Assembly (NCBI GenBank): GCA_964475115.1
Contig: CAYYVJ010000002.1
Coordinates: 1 to 64,000 of the forward strand
Direction of reading: 5' to 3'
DNA length: 64,000 bases
Origin: CAYYVJ01 sp964475115
GTDB taxonomy: Bacteria > Bacillota > Clostridia > Lachnospirales > Lachnospiraceae
The position numbers and the translations under genes are program-made. Each line of letters starts with the position of its first letter. Positions within the stretch are counted from its first letter, which is position 1. Positions 42,982 to 51,524 of the stretch are shown here, one piece after another. Under the pieces are notes generated by a model. The model was not told where the DNA came from. It did not search any database and was given only the letters and a program-made list of their open reading frames with translations.

Positions 42982-43471
42982 GATGTTCTCTCCTCATATT
43001 ATATTTCTCGTATATTTTATCAACGATCTCTTTAGGAACAAAGTTTGAGATATCTCCACCCATATCTGCAACTTCTTTTACGATGCTTGAACTTAGATAA
43101 GCATATTCTAACCTTGTATTTAAAAAAACGGTGTCAATCTTAGGAGCTAAAATATGATTTGTCTGAGACATTTGTAGTTCATATTCAAAGTCCGTAATTG
43201 CGCGTAATCCTCTAACGATAATATTTGCATTCACTTTTTCAGAAAACTCTACAAGTAATCCGTCAAATGCTTCTATTTTTACATTTGGGTGCTGCTTTGT
43301 CATTTCTTTTAACATATTAACACGTTCTTCAATGGAAAACAACGGACTTTTACTCCTATTATTTAAAACACCTACTACTACCTCATCTGCAATATTTAAA
43401 GATCGTTCGATTACGTCTAAATGTCCAAATGTTACCGGATCAAAACTTCCAGGATAAACAGCTATTCTCAT
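42974..43471 (-). CDS. coaD: Phosphopantetheine adenylyltransferase
   Basis: A 165-residue CoaD, the fourth step of coenzyme A synthesis. Motifs are YPGSFDPVTFGHLDVI, the NRSKSPLFS loop, RGLRAITDFEYE and the C-terminal ISSSIVKEVA-like YLSSSIVKE. It is 2 bp after rsmD. coaE, the last CoA step, is in the same operon. Confidence 0.97.
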   Translation of the reverse strand: MRIAVYPGSFDPVTFGHLDVIERSLNIADEVVVGVLNNRSKSPLFSIEERVNMLKEMTKQHPNVKIEAFDGLLVEFSEKVNANIIVRGLRAITDFEYELQMSQTNHILAPKIDTVFLNTRLEYAYLSSSIVKEVADMGGDISNFVPKEIVDKIYEKYNMRREHHE

Positions 43472-43473
43472 AA

Positions 43474-44034
43474 TTACCTCTCTCTTAAACCTATAAAAAC
43501 ATGCTTATTGGTTTTATATTCTTTATTTTTTAAAAGGCTAAATCCAAATTCCTCCAAATAGTCAAAGGATGTTTTTAAGTCTGCTTCAACTATAATAGTT
43601 GTGTTCTCATCAATAAGTGAGGATGTTCTTAGATAGTCTAATACTTGTTTCTCCAGTTCCTTATTAAAGGGAGGATCCATAAAAATAAAATCAAATATGA
43701 TAGCGTTATTTTCTAGTCTTCTTAAGCCACTAAGTACATCGCTTTCTATAATAGAAGCATATTCAACTAATTTAGTAAAATTTAAATTTTCTTTTATACA
43801 AGCAATTGCTGCTTTGCTATTTTCAATAAAATAAGCCTTTTTTGCTCCTCTGCTTATTGCCTCTATTCCAATACCACCAGATCCACTAAATAAATCCAAA
43901 AAATCACAATCATAGAGTTCCGTATTTATCATATTAAATAGTGTTTCTTTTATTCGGTCTGTTGTGGGCCTTGTATCTAAACCTTCCAAGGTTTTTAAGG
44001 GCAATCTTCTTGCCTTACCTGCTATTACTCGCAT
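43474..44034 (-). CDS. rsmD: 16S rRNA (guanine966-N2)-methyltransferase
   Basis: A 186-residue SAM-dependent methyltransferase. It shows the RsmD start MRVIAGKARRLPLKT, RPTTDRIKETLFN, the SAM loop DLFSGSGGIGIEA and the catalytic FMDPPFNK. The rsmD-coaD pair is standard in Firmicutes. Confidence 0.95.
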   Translation of the reverse strand: MRVIAGKARRLPLKTLEGLDTRPTTDRIKETLFNMINTELYDCDFLDLFSGSGGIGIEAISRGAKKAYFIENSKAAIACIKENLNFTKLVEYASIIESDVLSGLRRLENNAIIFDFIFMDPPFNKELEKQVLDYLRTSSLIDENTTIIVEADLKTSFDYLEEFGFSLLKNKEYKTNKHVFIGLRER

Positions 44035-44048
44035 TCTATCTCCTATCT

Positions 44049-45824
44049 TTAAGTTAAATCATTGTAAGAATAATTAACTTTTTCAAAGCGAATAGAAAAG
44101 TTTTCAAAAACTTTATCATTCATATCTGCTTTTTGATTATTAACGTAAATTTCTTCTCCTTGTAAATCCAAATCTAAAAATTGTAATAATTGAGTTACTG
44201 TATAATAATTTAGAAAATAAATAGTATCATTATTTGCAATTTGATAGTATCCAGATTTTAATTCCCCATTCACTTCTGCAAAACGTGGGCAGAGAATCAT
44301 CTTACCCATAATTTCAAATTGAATAGACTTTTTATACTCTGCTAACTCTTCAATGGTACAATGTGCTGCTTTTCCTTCCGTTGATTCTATAATAATAATT
44401 TTATCATTTTGACCAATGGAAGACTGCAAGCTTACTTCTTGTTCATTTAGCAAGATCTTAGCGCCTTCACCAGCTTCTCCCTTAATAATTCGTTGTTTAT
44501 CATCCACCTTAAATACCAGATCTTGCCCTCTCTTGGGAAAGAGTGAGCCATTTGGAAAACCATATTGCATTGCTGCATCGATAACCGTTAATCTATCATT
44601 GTTATATAATTTAATTCTCTCTTCATTAAAATAAACAAAAATAAAATTATTCTTTTGATTATAGAAATTCAAACAAATACCTATAGGAGTAACAAGTAAA
44701 GAATCCTTTTTTGTCTTTTGATTCAGATAATCAATGTTTTTTAATACTTCAACTCCTCGAATTGCAACACGATCCTTTGCAAGGCCTAAATACTCTGCTA
44801 ATGACTCTGCAAAGCCCGTAATCCTGCCTCCGCCACCTACAAGAAAAACAGCACTTACTGCTTTCCCACCGTTTAATTCTATGATTTTATCGCCAATGTC
44901 CTTAGCCATATAATCTAGTGTTTTTTCTGCAATCTTTAAAACATCTTCAGGAGAAATTTTATGACTAAGTCCCATAATATCTTTATAAGTAATAATACGT
45001 TTCTTTCCAGAAGCTAGTTTAATCTTTTCTGCAGTTTTAAATTCTGTTAATAAGTCCCTTGCTATTGCCTCTGTTATTTCATCTCCTGCAATAGGTATCA
45101 TTCCATAAGCTGATACGCTTCCATCTTTAGTAATACAAATATCTGAAGTACCAGCTCCTAAATCTACCAATCCAATGTTAAGCAATCTAAATTGCTCTGG
45201 AATAGCAACTTGAATAGCCGCTATCGGCTCAAGGGTCAAGCTAGCGACTTCAAGTCCAGCCTCTTTTACAGATGCATAAAGTCCATCTACAACTTCTTCC
45301 GGTAAGAAGGTAGCTAAAACATCTGCGCCTATTTTCCTTGCTTTATGACCTTCTAAATGATTCATCTCGAAGCTATTTGAATAATATTTGATAATAGAAT
45401 ATCCTACACAAAAAAAACGAATCTCCTTTTCCTTGCTACTCAATTGTTCGTGTGCTCGTTCCACACCAAGCATGTCTAAAGAATAAACGTGTTCATTTGT
45501 AACTAAGGTATCCTCTGAAAATTCTTGTTCAATATGTATTGTAACCGTCTCAAGAACACGGCCTGCTGCCGCAATACAAACCTCTGATAATTTTCTTCCA
45601 ATTGTTAATTCTAAGGTATCCTTTACTTGGCGAATGATTTCTCCAACTTTGACAATATCATGAATTTGTCCATCGATCATCGCTCTTGTATCATGTTCTT
45701 TTATGCACTGCGCAGCTACTTTAAATCTTCCTCGATCTAAGTATCCAACAGTTCCTACGATACTTCTGGTACCAATGTCTAAGCCAAACACCATGTGTTC
45801 GGGATATCTTATGTTCTCTATCAT
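44049..45824 (-). CDS. FtsA-like actin-type protein with extended C-terminus
   Basis: A 591-residue protein. The first ~385 residues match the FtsA/actin-ATPase fold: FGLDIGTRSIVG, an SHS2-like insertion (about 70-170), LVDLGAGTSDICI and FLVGGGGRITGF. The usual membrane-tethering C-terminal helix is replaced by about 200 further residues with no family I recognise (QLLQFLDLDLQGEEIY near the end). It may help cell division or another membrane assembly. ATG 45824 follows GGGGG; a longer start at 45866 is possible. Confidence 0.8.
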   Translation of the reverse strand: MIENIRYPEHMVFGLDIGTRSIVGTVGYLDRGRFKVAAQCIKEHDTRAMIDGQIHDIVKVGEIIRQVKDTLELTIGRKLSEVCIAAAGRVLETVTIHIEQEFSEDTLVTNEHVYSLDMLGVERAHEQLSSKEKEIRFFCVGYSIIKYYSNSFEMNHLEGHKARKIGADVLATFLPEEVVDGLYASVKEAGLEVASLTLEPIAAIQVAIPEQFRLLNIGLVDLGAGTSDICITKDGSVSAYGMIPIAGDEITEAIARDLLTEFKTAEKIKLASGKKRIITYKDIMGLSHKISPEDVLKIAEKTLDYMAKDIGDKIIELNGGKAVSAVFLVGGGGRITGFAESLAEYLGLAKDRVAIRGVEVLKNIDYLNQKTKKDSLLVTPIGICLNFYNQKNNFIFVYFNEERIKLYNNDRLTVIDAAMQYGFPNGSLFPKRGQDLVFKVDDKQRIIKGEAGEGAKILLNEQEVSLQSSIGQNDKIIIIESTEGKAAHCTIEELAEYKKSIQFEIMGKMILCPRFAEVNGELKSGYYQIANNDTIYFLNYYTVTQLLQFLDLDLQGEEIYVNNQKADMNDKVFENFSIRFEKVNYSYNDLT

Positions 45825-45870
45825 ATGATGATGCCCCCGTACTATTTTTTTTAGAATAACATACAAAACC

Positions 45871-46455
45871 CTAAAATACTAGTGCTTTTTTGATTTCATC
45901 CAGTGTTTCTTCTTGATTATTGTTAGGAATAATTACATGAGTTTTTTCTATAAATTCTTCCACACTAAGTTGGTTCTTCATAATCTTATCAATCTTCTCA
46001 TCTGAATAGCCGCGGCTTTCCTTTAGTCGTTTACGCCTTACCTTTTCATCGGTATAGACAAACCATAGTTGATCACATATTTCATCATAGTGATCTTCTA
46101 TCAGTAGTGCCGCTTCAATTATAATAAGTGGATTTTCATGTGAATTCTTTATTCTTACAATTTCATCTTTTATAAATTCTTTTACAGCTGGATGAATAAT
46201 GTGATTTAACTTTTTTAATTTTTCCTCATTGGCAAACACTAAACTTCCTAGTATTTTACGATCTATACTTTTATCTTTCTTTAAAATACCTTCTCCAAAT
46301 TCTTTTACAATCAAAGCATAGGCTGGACAACCTACTTCCATCACTTTATGTCCTATCATGTCCGCATTTAAAAGGATTCCACCGAATTCATCTTTTAAAA
46401 TATTTGATATAAAGGTTTTCCCCGATCCTATTCCTCCAGTAATACCTATAATCAA
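45871..46455 (-). CDS. coaE: Dephospho-CoA kinase
   Basis: A 194-residue P-loop kinase for the last CoA step. GITGGIGSGKT at the N-terminus, the NADMIGHKVME region, AALLIEDHY and RRKRLKESRGYS are typical. It lies directly after polA, the common Firmicute order. Confidence 0.96.
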   Translation of the reverse strand: MIIGITGGIGSGKTFISNILKDEFGGILLNADMIGHKVMEVGCPAYALIVKEFGEGILKKDKSIDRKILGSLVFANEEKLKKLNHIIHPAVKEFIKDEIVRIKNSHENPLIIIEAALLIEDHYDEICDQLWFVYTDEKVRRKRLKESRGYSDEKIDKIMKNQLSVEEFIEKTHVIIPNNNQEETLDEIKKALVF

Positions 46456-46466
46456 TTAGATTCCCC

Positions 46467-49103
46467 CTATTTTGTCTCAAACCAATTATTTCCTATATTC
46501 ATATCAATCACTAACTCTACATTTAAATCCGCTGCATGAGTCATTTCTTCTATTAAAATTTCCTTTACTTTTTCAATTTCTGTTTTATGTGTTTCTATTA
46601 AAAGTTCATCATGAACCTGTAAAATCAATCTGGATTTTAATCCTTCTTCAATAAGACGTTTATCCACTCGAATCATAGCTATCTTAATTATATCAGCAGC
46701 TGTACCTTGAATAGGAGCATTCATAGCTACTCTTTCTCCAAACGAACGTTGCATAAAGTTTGAGGATTTTAATTCTGGTATTGGTCTTCGTCTTCCAAAA
46801 AATGTAGTTGTATAGCCGCTCTCTTTCGCATCTTCAACTAATTTATCAAGAAAACCTTTTATTCCAGGGTAAGCTTTAAAATATTTTTCAATATATTCGG
46901 CAGCCTCTTTCCTCGATATGCTTAAATCTTGACTCAATCCAAAAGAACTGATTCCATATACAATTCCAAAGTTTACAGCTTTTGCATTACTTCTTTGAAA
47001 TGAAGTGACTTCATCAAAAGGAGTGTGAAATACTTGAGAAGCAGTAATCTTATGTATATCTTTATCTTGTTTGTATGCTTCTAATAAGCGCTCATCATCT
47101 GACAAATGGGCCAACACCCTTAGTTCAATTTGGGAATAATCCGCATCTAAAAATACATAATCCTCTTCTGGTACAAATACCTTTCTAATCTCTCGTCCTA
47201 ATTCCATCTTTATAGGGATATTTTGAAGGTTTGGTTCCGTACTACTAATACGACCTGTAGCAGCAATCGTTTGATTAAATTTCCCATGAATTCTATGGTC
47301 GTCTTCAATATATACTGCCAATCCATCTGCATACGTGGATTTCAGTTTAGCAATTTGTCTATATTCTAAGATATAATTTACGACAGGGTATTCTGGCGCT
47401 AACTTCTCAAGCACATCTGCAGCAGTAGAAAAACCTGTTTTTGTCTTTTTCCCACCAGGTATCTTCATCTTATCAAAAAGAATCTCACCTAATTGCTTTG
47501 GAGAATTAAGATTAAAAGATTCCCCTACCATACTATATATTTCTTTTTCCAGTTTTTCTATTCTTATTCCTAGTTTTTTTCCGTACTCTTCTAACTCTTC
47601 TTTTTCCACTTTTATTCCTGCTTGTTCCATATGAAATAAAGTCTGTATAAGAGGCATTTCAATGGTTTCAAACAACTGATCCATTCCATTTTCTTTTAGT
47701 TTATCTAAAAGTACAGTGGATGAAGACCAAGGAATATAGCTCAAATATCCCACTACAGTCAAGAATTCTTGTGGTTTTTGCTCCATTGCAGTTTCCAAGG
47801 ACATTTTACCCAACAAGTCTCCTTGTGAAGGTATGGTCATCCCTAAATAATCCCTTGCAATATCATCTGTATCATAAGTATCCTTTAAAGGATTAAGTAA
47901 ATATCCAGCGATTCCAGCATCAAAGAAATGCTTCTTGTCATCTTCCTGTAGATAAGAAAGGCTTGCTTTCAAATTCATAAAACAGGATAGTTCCACCTTT
48001 TCCAAAAGAGTATTACATTTATCTAGTAAATACTCTGCAGTTAAAAATCCTTCCTTACTAAGAAAATAAATATCGTCTTCACTATAGGTTAAAGAAATAC
48101 CTAATAATTCCTTATCCACAACATAAGCAAGTCCAATTTCAGAATACTTCTTTGCATTTTCAAAAATAGTTTCTGCTTTTTCTAAGGAATTTATAAATTG
48201 AAAAGATTCTTCTTTTGTATTCACTATTATATTATCTGCAAAATATTTTCCAATTAAATTCTTGAGTTCTAATTGTTTAAACAGCTCATACGCTTCATTG
48301 GTAAACATCGTTCCAATCAAGCTTTTTTCAAGCTGATAATCTAATTCACAATCTGTTTTAATGGTGGCTAGAACCTTACTAAGCTCTGCTAAATTATAAT
48401 GTTCTTTAAGTGCTTCTTTCGCACGATTAGGCTTAATTTCTTCAACCTTTTTATAAGCATTTTCAATACTGCCAAATTCCCCAATGATTTTTGAAGCAGT
48501 TTTTTCTCCAATACTTGGAACTCCTGGGATATTATCAGAAGCATCACCCATAAGAGCCTTTAGATCTATAAATTGTGTAGGCGTTACACCATAAGCAAAC
48601 TCTACATCTTTGCTATAATAATCTTCTATTTCTGTAACACCGCGTTTTGTCTTTGGAATTCGAATCTTAATCTTTTCAGAAGCTAACTGTAGTAAATCAC
48701 GGTCCCCTGACACAAGAGATACATTAATACCAGCCTGTTCACTTGTTCTAGCTATCGTTCCTAATATATCATCTGCCTCATATCCAGCTCGTTCAACAAT
48801 GGTGATTTGCATTGCTTGTAATACTTCTTTTATGACAGGTACTTGTTGCCTAAGTTCTTCTGGCATAGGCTTTCTTGTTCCTTTATAGGCATCATACATG
48901 TCATGCCTAAATGTAGGAGCATGTACATCAAATGCTACCGTTAAATAATCAGGCTTCTCTTCTTCCATTATTTTAAAAAGTATATTTAAAAACCCCAAAA
49001 TAGCATTGGTATGCAATCCATCAGAAGTCGTTAATTCTGGTACACCATAAAATGCTCTATTTAATATACTGTGTCCATCAATTAAAAGTATCTTTTTCTC
49101 CAT
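46467..49103 (-). CDS. polA: DNA polymerase I
   Basis: An 878-residue family A polymerase for gap repair and Okazaki processing. The 5' nuclease (1-290) has YEADDILGT, SGDRDLLQL and GDASDNIPGVPSIGEKTA. The middle exonuclease-like domain (about 300-470) lacks the DxE metal site (the region reads EIGLAYVVDKELLG), so proofreading is probably absent. The polymerase has DADYSQIELRVLAHLS, RSNAKAVNFGIVYGIS and QVHDELLIE, all intact. Confidence 0.96.
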   Translation of the reverse strand: MEKKILLIDGHSILNRAFYGVPELTTSDGLHTNAILGFLNILFKIMEEEKPDYLTVAFDVHAPTFRHDMYDAYKGTRKPMPEELRQQVPVIKEVLQAMQITIVERAGYEADDILGTIARTSEQAGINVSLVSGDRDLLQLASEKIKIRIPKTKRGVTEIEDYYSKDVEFAYGVTPTQFIDLKALMGDASDNIPGVPSIGEKTASKIIGEFGSIENAYKKVEEIKPNRAKEALKEHYNLAELSKVLATIKTDCELDYQLEKSLIGTMFTNEAYELFKQLELKNLIGKYFADNIIVNTKEESFQFINSLEKAETIFENAKKYSEIGLAYVVDKELLGISLTYSEDDIYFLSKEGFLTAEYLLDKCNTLLEKVELSCFMNLKASLSYLQEDDKKHFFDAGIAGYLLNPLKDTYDTDDIARDYLGMTIPSQGDLLGKMSLETAMEQKPQEFLTVVGYLSYIPWSSSTVLLDKLKENGMDQLFETIEMPLIQTLFHMEQAGIKVEKEELEEYGKKLGIRIEKLEKEIYSMVGESFNLNSPKQLGEILFDKMKIPGGKKTKTGFSTAADVLEKLAPEYPVVNYILEYRQIAKLKSTYADGLAVYIEDDHRIHGKFNQTIAATGRISSTEPNLQNIPIKMELGREIRKVFVPEEDYVFLDADYSQIELRVLAHLSDDERLLEAYKQDKDIHKITASQVFHTPFDEVTSFQRSNAKAVNFGIVYGISSFGLSQDLSISRKEAAEYIEKYFKAYPGIKGFLDKLVEDAKESGYTTTFFGRRRPIPELKSSNFMQRSFGERVAMNAPIQGTAADIIKIAMIRVDKRLIEEGLKSRLILQVHDELLIETHKTEIEKVKEILIEEMTHAADLNVELVIDMNIGNNWFETK

Positions 49104-49113
49104 CGTATCTCCT

Positions 49114-49458
49114 CTATAGCCAAGTTAACATTTGAATAATCACACCTATTAATACACATACATACGCCAATGCAATGATTGTATTCCGATAGTTGTAAAA
49201 TACACGATAATTTATACACTCTCTTAATTCATGAGTTAGCTTATCCTTTAACGCAACTTTAAAATTATAGGAACTAATATGTTCTTCTTCATCTTCTTCT
49301 AATTGCATCAAACCTACCGTTAGTGTAAACATTATTTCTAGTTCTTCATAACAATCTTTACAAGAATTAACATGGTTAATAAAACTCTCCAATTCTCTTT
49401 TTTCTAGCTTATCATTTAAATAATCTGATACCCTCGTTTGGCATTCTCTACAATTCAT
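49114..49458 (-). CDS. Anti-sigma-like protein with zf-HC2 zinc finger and membrane anchor
   Basis: A 114-residue protein. The N-terminal zf-HC2 fold shows Cys at 3 and 6 (MNCREC) and the H-x3-C-x2-C motif in HVNSCKDC. The final 20 residues are one membrane helix (IIALAYVCVLIGVIIQMLTWL in part). Such proteins hold ECF sigma factors at the membrane. No sigma gene is adjacent, so its partner, if any, is elsewhere. It is 10 bp upstream of polA. Confidence 0.8.
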   Translation of the reverse strand: MNCRECQTRVSDYLNDKLEKRELESFINHVNSCKDCYEELEIMFTLTVGLMQLEEDEEEHISSYNFKVALKDKLTHELRECINYRVFYNYRNTIIALAYVCVLIGVIIQMLTWL

Positions 49459-49561
49459 GTTTTAAGCCTCCTATATCTATAGGGTTTCCATCTTGATTAC
49501 TATCATACACTAAAAACGCTAGTTTTAAAACCATTATTTCCATCTATATGACAATTTTCAC

Positions 49562-49589
49562 TTGAAATAATTCAATGCTATTGTATAAT
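49562..49589 (+). promoter_or_regulatory. Sigma-A promoter of prs
   Basis: TTGAAA (49562-49567), 16-base spacer, TATAAT (49584-49589), 43 bp before the ATG. Confidence 0.65.
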
Positions 49590-49632
49590 CAAATGGTACA
49601 TAAACTTATGAAATATTTTACGGAGGTTATCA

Positions 49633-50841
49633 ATGTCTAAAGATACTTTTTATAAAAATATAATTCCAGTAGCTTCATTAAAGCTTGCATCTTTAAAAGG
49701 ATGTTCTAGTTTTGCTGAAAAAGTAGATGCCCATCTTATTAAAATAAGAAAGAAACGTCAAGAAAATACAGATGCCTCTTTTCTTATAGATGCATATTCA
49801 AAAGAAACATATTTAGTAAAAAATGAAACACCTAGATTTGGTTCTGGTGAAGGAAAAGGAATCATCAAAGAAAGTGTTCGAGGTAGTGATATCTTTATTC
49901 TTGCTGATATCACCAATTATAGTATGATGTATACTGTTTCTGGGAAAAAGAATTACATGTCACCAGATAACCATTATCAAGATTTAAAGCGTATTGTTTC
50001 TGCTGCTCTCCCCTGGGCATCTCGTGTTAATGTAATCATGCCATTTCTATATGGAGGCAGACAAGACAAACGTGTTAATTTAGAATCCTTAGATTGTGCC
50101 ATTGCCTTACAAGAGCTGGTTGGGATGGGTGTAGCCAATATAATCACTTTTGATGCCCACGACGCCAGAATCGTTAATGCCATTCCACTTGCTGGATTTG
50201 ATAATTTTACACCACCCTTTCAATTTATTAAGGCTCTTCTCGGAAAAGAAAAACATTTAAATCTAGACAGTGATCATTTTATGATTGTAAGTCCCGATGA
50301 AGGTGGTATGAGTCGTGCTGTTTATTATGCCAACGTACTCGGTGTAAACATGGGGATGTTTTATAAGAAATATGAACATTCTGTTCACGAAAATGGCGAA
50401 AATCTCTATGCAGAATATACCTTTTTGGGAGATTCATTGGAAGGAAAAGATGTTTTAGTTGTAGATGATATGATTGATACGGGTAAGAGTATTTTAGAAG
50501 TTTGTAGAGAATTAAAGGCAAGAAAGGCAAAGCGTATCTTTGTAGGTGTTACATTTGGTCTTTTTACAAGGGGATTAGAAGAATTTGATAACTATTATGA
50601 AAATGGTTTAATTGATTATATTATTTTGACCAACTTGTCCTATCACAGTCCAGACTTATGCTCCCGACCTTATTTTGTTGAAGCAGATATGAGTCTATAT
50701 TTAGCAACTATCATCGATTGTTTGAATCACGATATGAGTATTGGAAATGTTATGGTTCCTACAGATAGAATCCATGCAATTGTTACAGAATATAACAAAA
50801 AAACAAAAGAAGAAGTAGAGGCCTTAAATTCCACCAAATGA
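49633..50841 (+). CDS. prs: Ribose-phosphate pyrophosphokinase (long variant)
   Basis: A 402-residue PRPP synthase-like enzyme, longer than the usual 310-320. PRPP feeds purine, pyrimidine, histidine and NAD synthesis. Motifs GGRQDKRVNLESLDCA, TFDAHDARI and the PRPP loop VLVVDDMIDTGKSI are clear. The extra length includes an N-terminal stretch before the fold (about 1-70) and several insertions. It may be a second, divergent Prs; a catalytic role is still likely. GGAGG at the start. Its last 18 bp overlap yraN on the other strand. Confidence 0.85.
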   Translation: MSKDTFYKNIIPVASLKLASLKGCSSFAEKVDAHLIKIRKKRQENTDASFLIDAYSKETYLVKNETPRFGSGEGKGIIKESVRGSDIFILADITNYSMMYTVSGKKNYMSPDNHYQDLKRIVSAALPWASRVNVIMPFLYGGRQDKRVNLESLDCAIALQELVGMGVANIITFDAHDARIVNAIPLAGFDNFTPPFQFIKALLGKEKHLNLDSDHFMIVSPDEGGMSRAVYYANVLGVNMGMFYKKYEHSVHENGENLYAEYTFLGDSLEGKDVLVVDDMIDTGKSILEVCRELKARKAKRIFVGVTFGLFTRGLEEFDNYYENGLIDYIILTNLSYHSPDLCSRPYFVEADMSLYLATIIDCLNHDMSIGNVMVPTDRIHAIVTEYNKKTKEEVEALNSTK

Positions 50842-51177
50842 ATGACGAATTAATTCTATTGTATCATCTAGAATTAAGACTGCATCAAATCGGCAAGGAT
50901 AGTCTTCAGGATAACCTTTAAAATACATATATGATTTTGCCACTTGATAGATTTTTCGCTGTTTTCTGGCGTCAATCGCTTCATGTGGCGATCCATTATG
51001 TAAGTTCTTTCTATATTTTACTTCGACAAAGACAAGATAGTTATTTTCTTTCGCAATAATATCAATTTCACCAAAAGAGCAATGATAATTTTTCTCAAGA
51101 ATCTTAAACCCAAGATTCTCTAAAAATATCACTGCTCTTTCTTCGTTTTCTCTTCCCTTTTGTCTATTATCTGCCAT
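50824..51177 (-). CDS. yraN: UPF0102/YraN family endonuclease-like protein
   Basis: A 117-residue YraN protein with a restriction-endonuclease-like core: GRENEERAVIFLE, NYHCSFGEIDIIAKENNYLVFVEVKYR (in parts: GEIDIIAKE and FVEVKYR, the D-ExK site). The role is unproven. It is the last gene of the ylqF-rnhB-ylqG-ylqH-yraN group and ends within prs. Confidence 0.92.
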   Translation of the reverse strand: MADNRQKGRENEERAVIFLENLGFKILEKNYHCSFGEIDIIAKENNYLVFVEVKYRKNLHNGSPHEAIDARKQRKIYQVAKSYMYFKGYPEDYPCRFDAVLILDDTIELIRHSFGGI

Positions 51178-51195
51178 AAAACCCTCTACCCCAAA

Positions 51196-51480
51196 TTAAC
51201 TTATTTTACTTTTTATTTTTTCTAAATCATTTACAAAAACCAGAATTTCAGCAACCACCTCATAAAGTTCAGGTGGAATCATATCACCTATCTCTAATTT
51301 CCCAAGAGTCTTAGCTAAAGCTTCATCTTCATAGACTGGTACATCCGCTTTTTTTGCGGCTGTAATTAGTCTTTCTGCAATTTCACCTTTTCCTGTTGCT
51401 AATATTTTAGGTGCTTCTTCTCCCATCTCATAGGAAATGGCCACTGCCTGTTTCAATTTTTCTGCTTTCTTCTCTCTCAT
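51196..51480 (-). CDS. FlhB C-terminal-domain homologue (YlqH-like)
   Basis: A 94-residue protein resembling the cytoplasmic C-terminal domain of FlhB/YscU type III secretion switch proteins (AVAISYEMGEEAPKILATGKG, VPVYEDEALAKTLGKLEIGDMIP). The cleavage motif NPTH of real FlhB is missing; the position reads EMGEEAP, so it is not a self-cleaving switch. In Bacillus the same gene (ylqH) lies in this place. ATG 51480 has a nearby AGAGGG. Confidence 0.8.
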   Translation of the reverse strand: MREKKAEKLKQAVAISYEMGEEAPKILATGKGEIAERLITAAKKADVPVYEDEALAKTLGKLEIGDMIPPELYEVVAEILVFVNDLEKIKSKIS

Positions 51481-51524
51481 TTTACCCTCTGTTCTAGCCT
51501 TATACAAAAGATAAACCTTTCACA

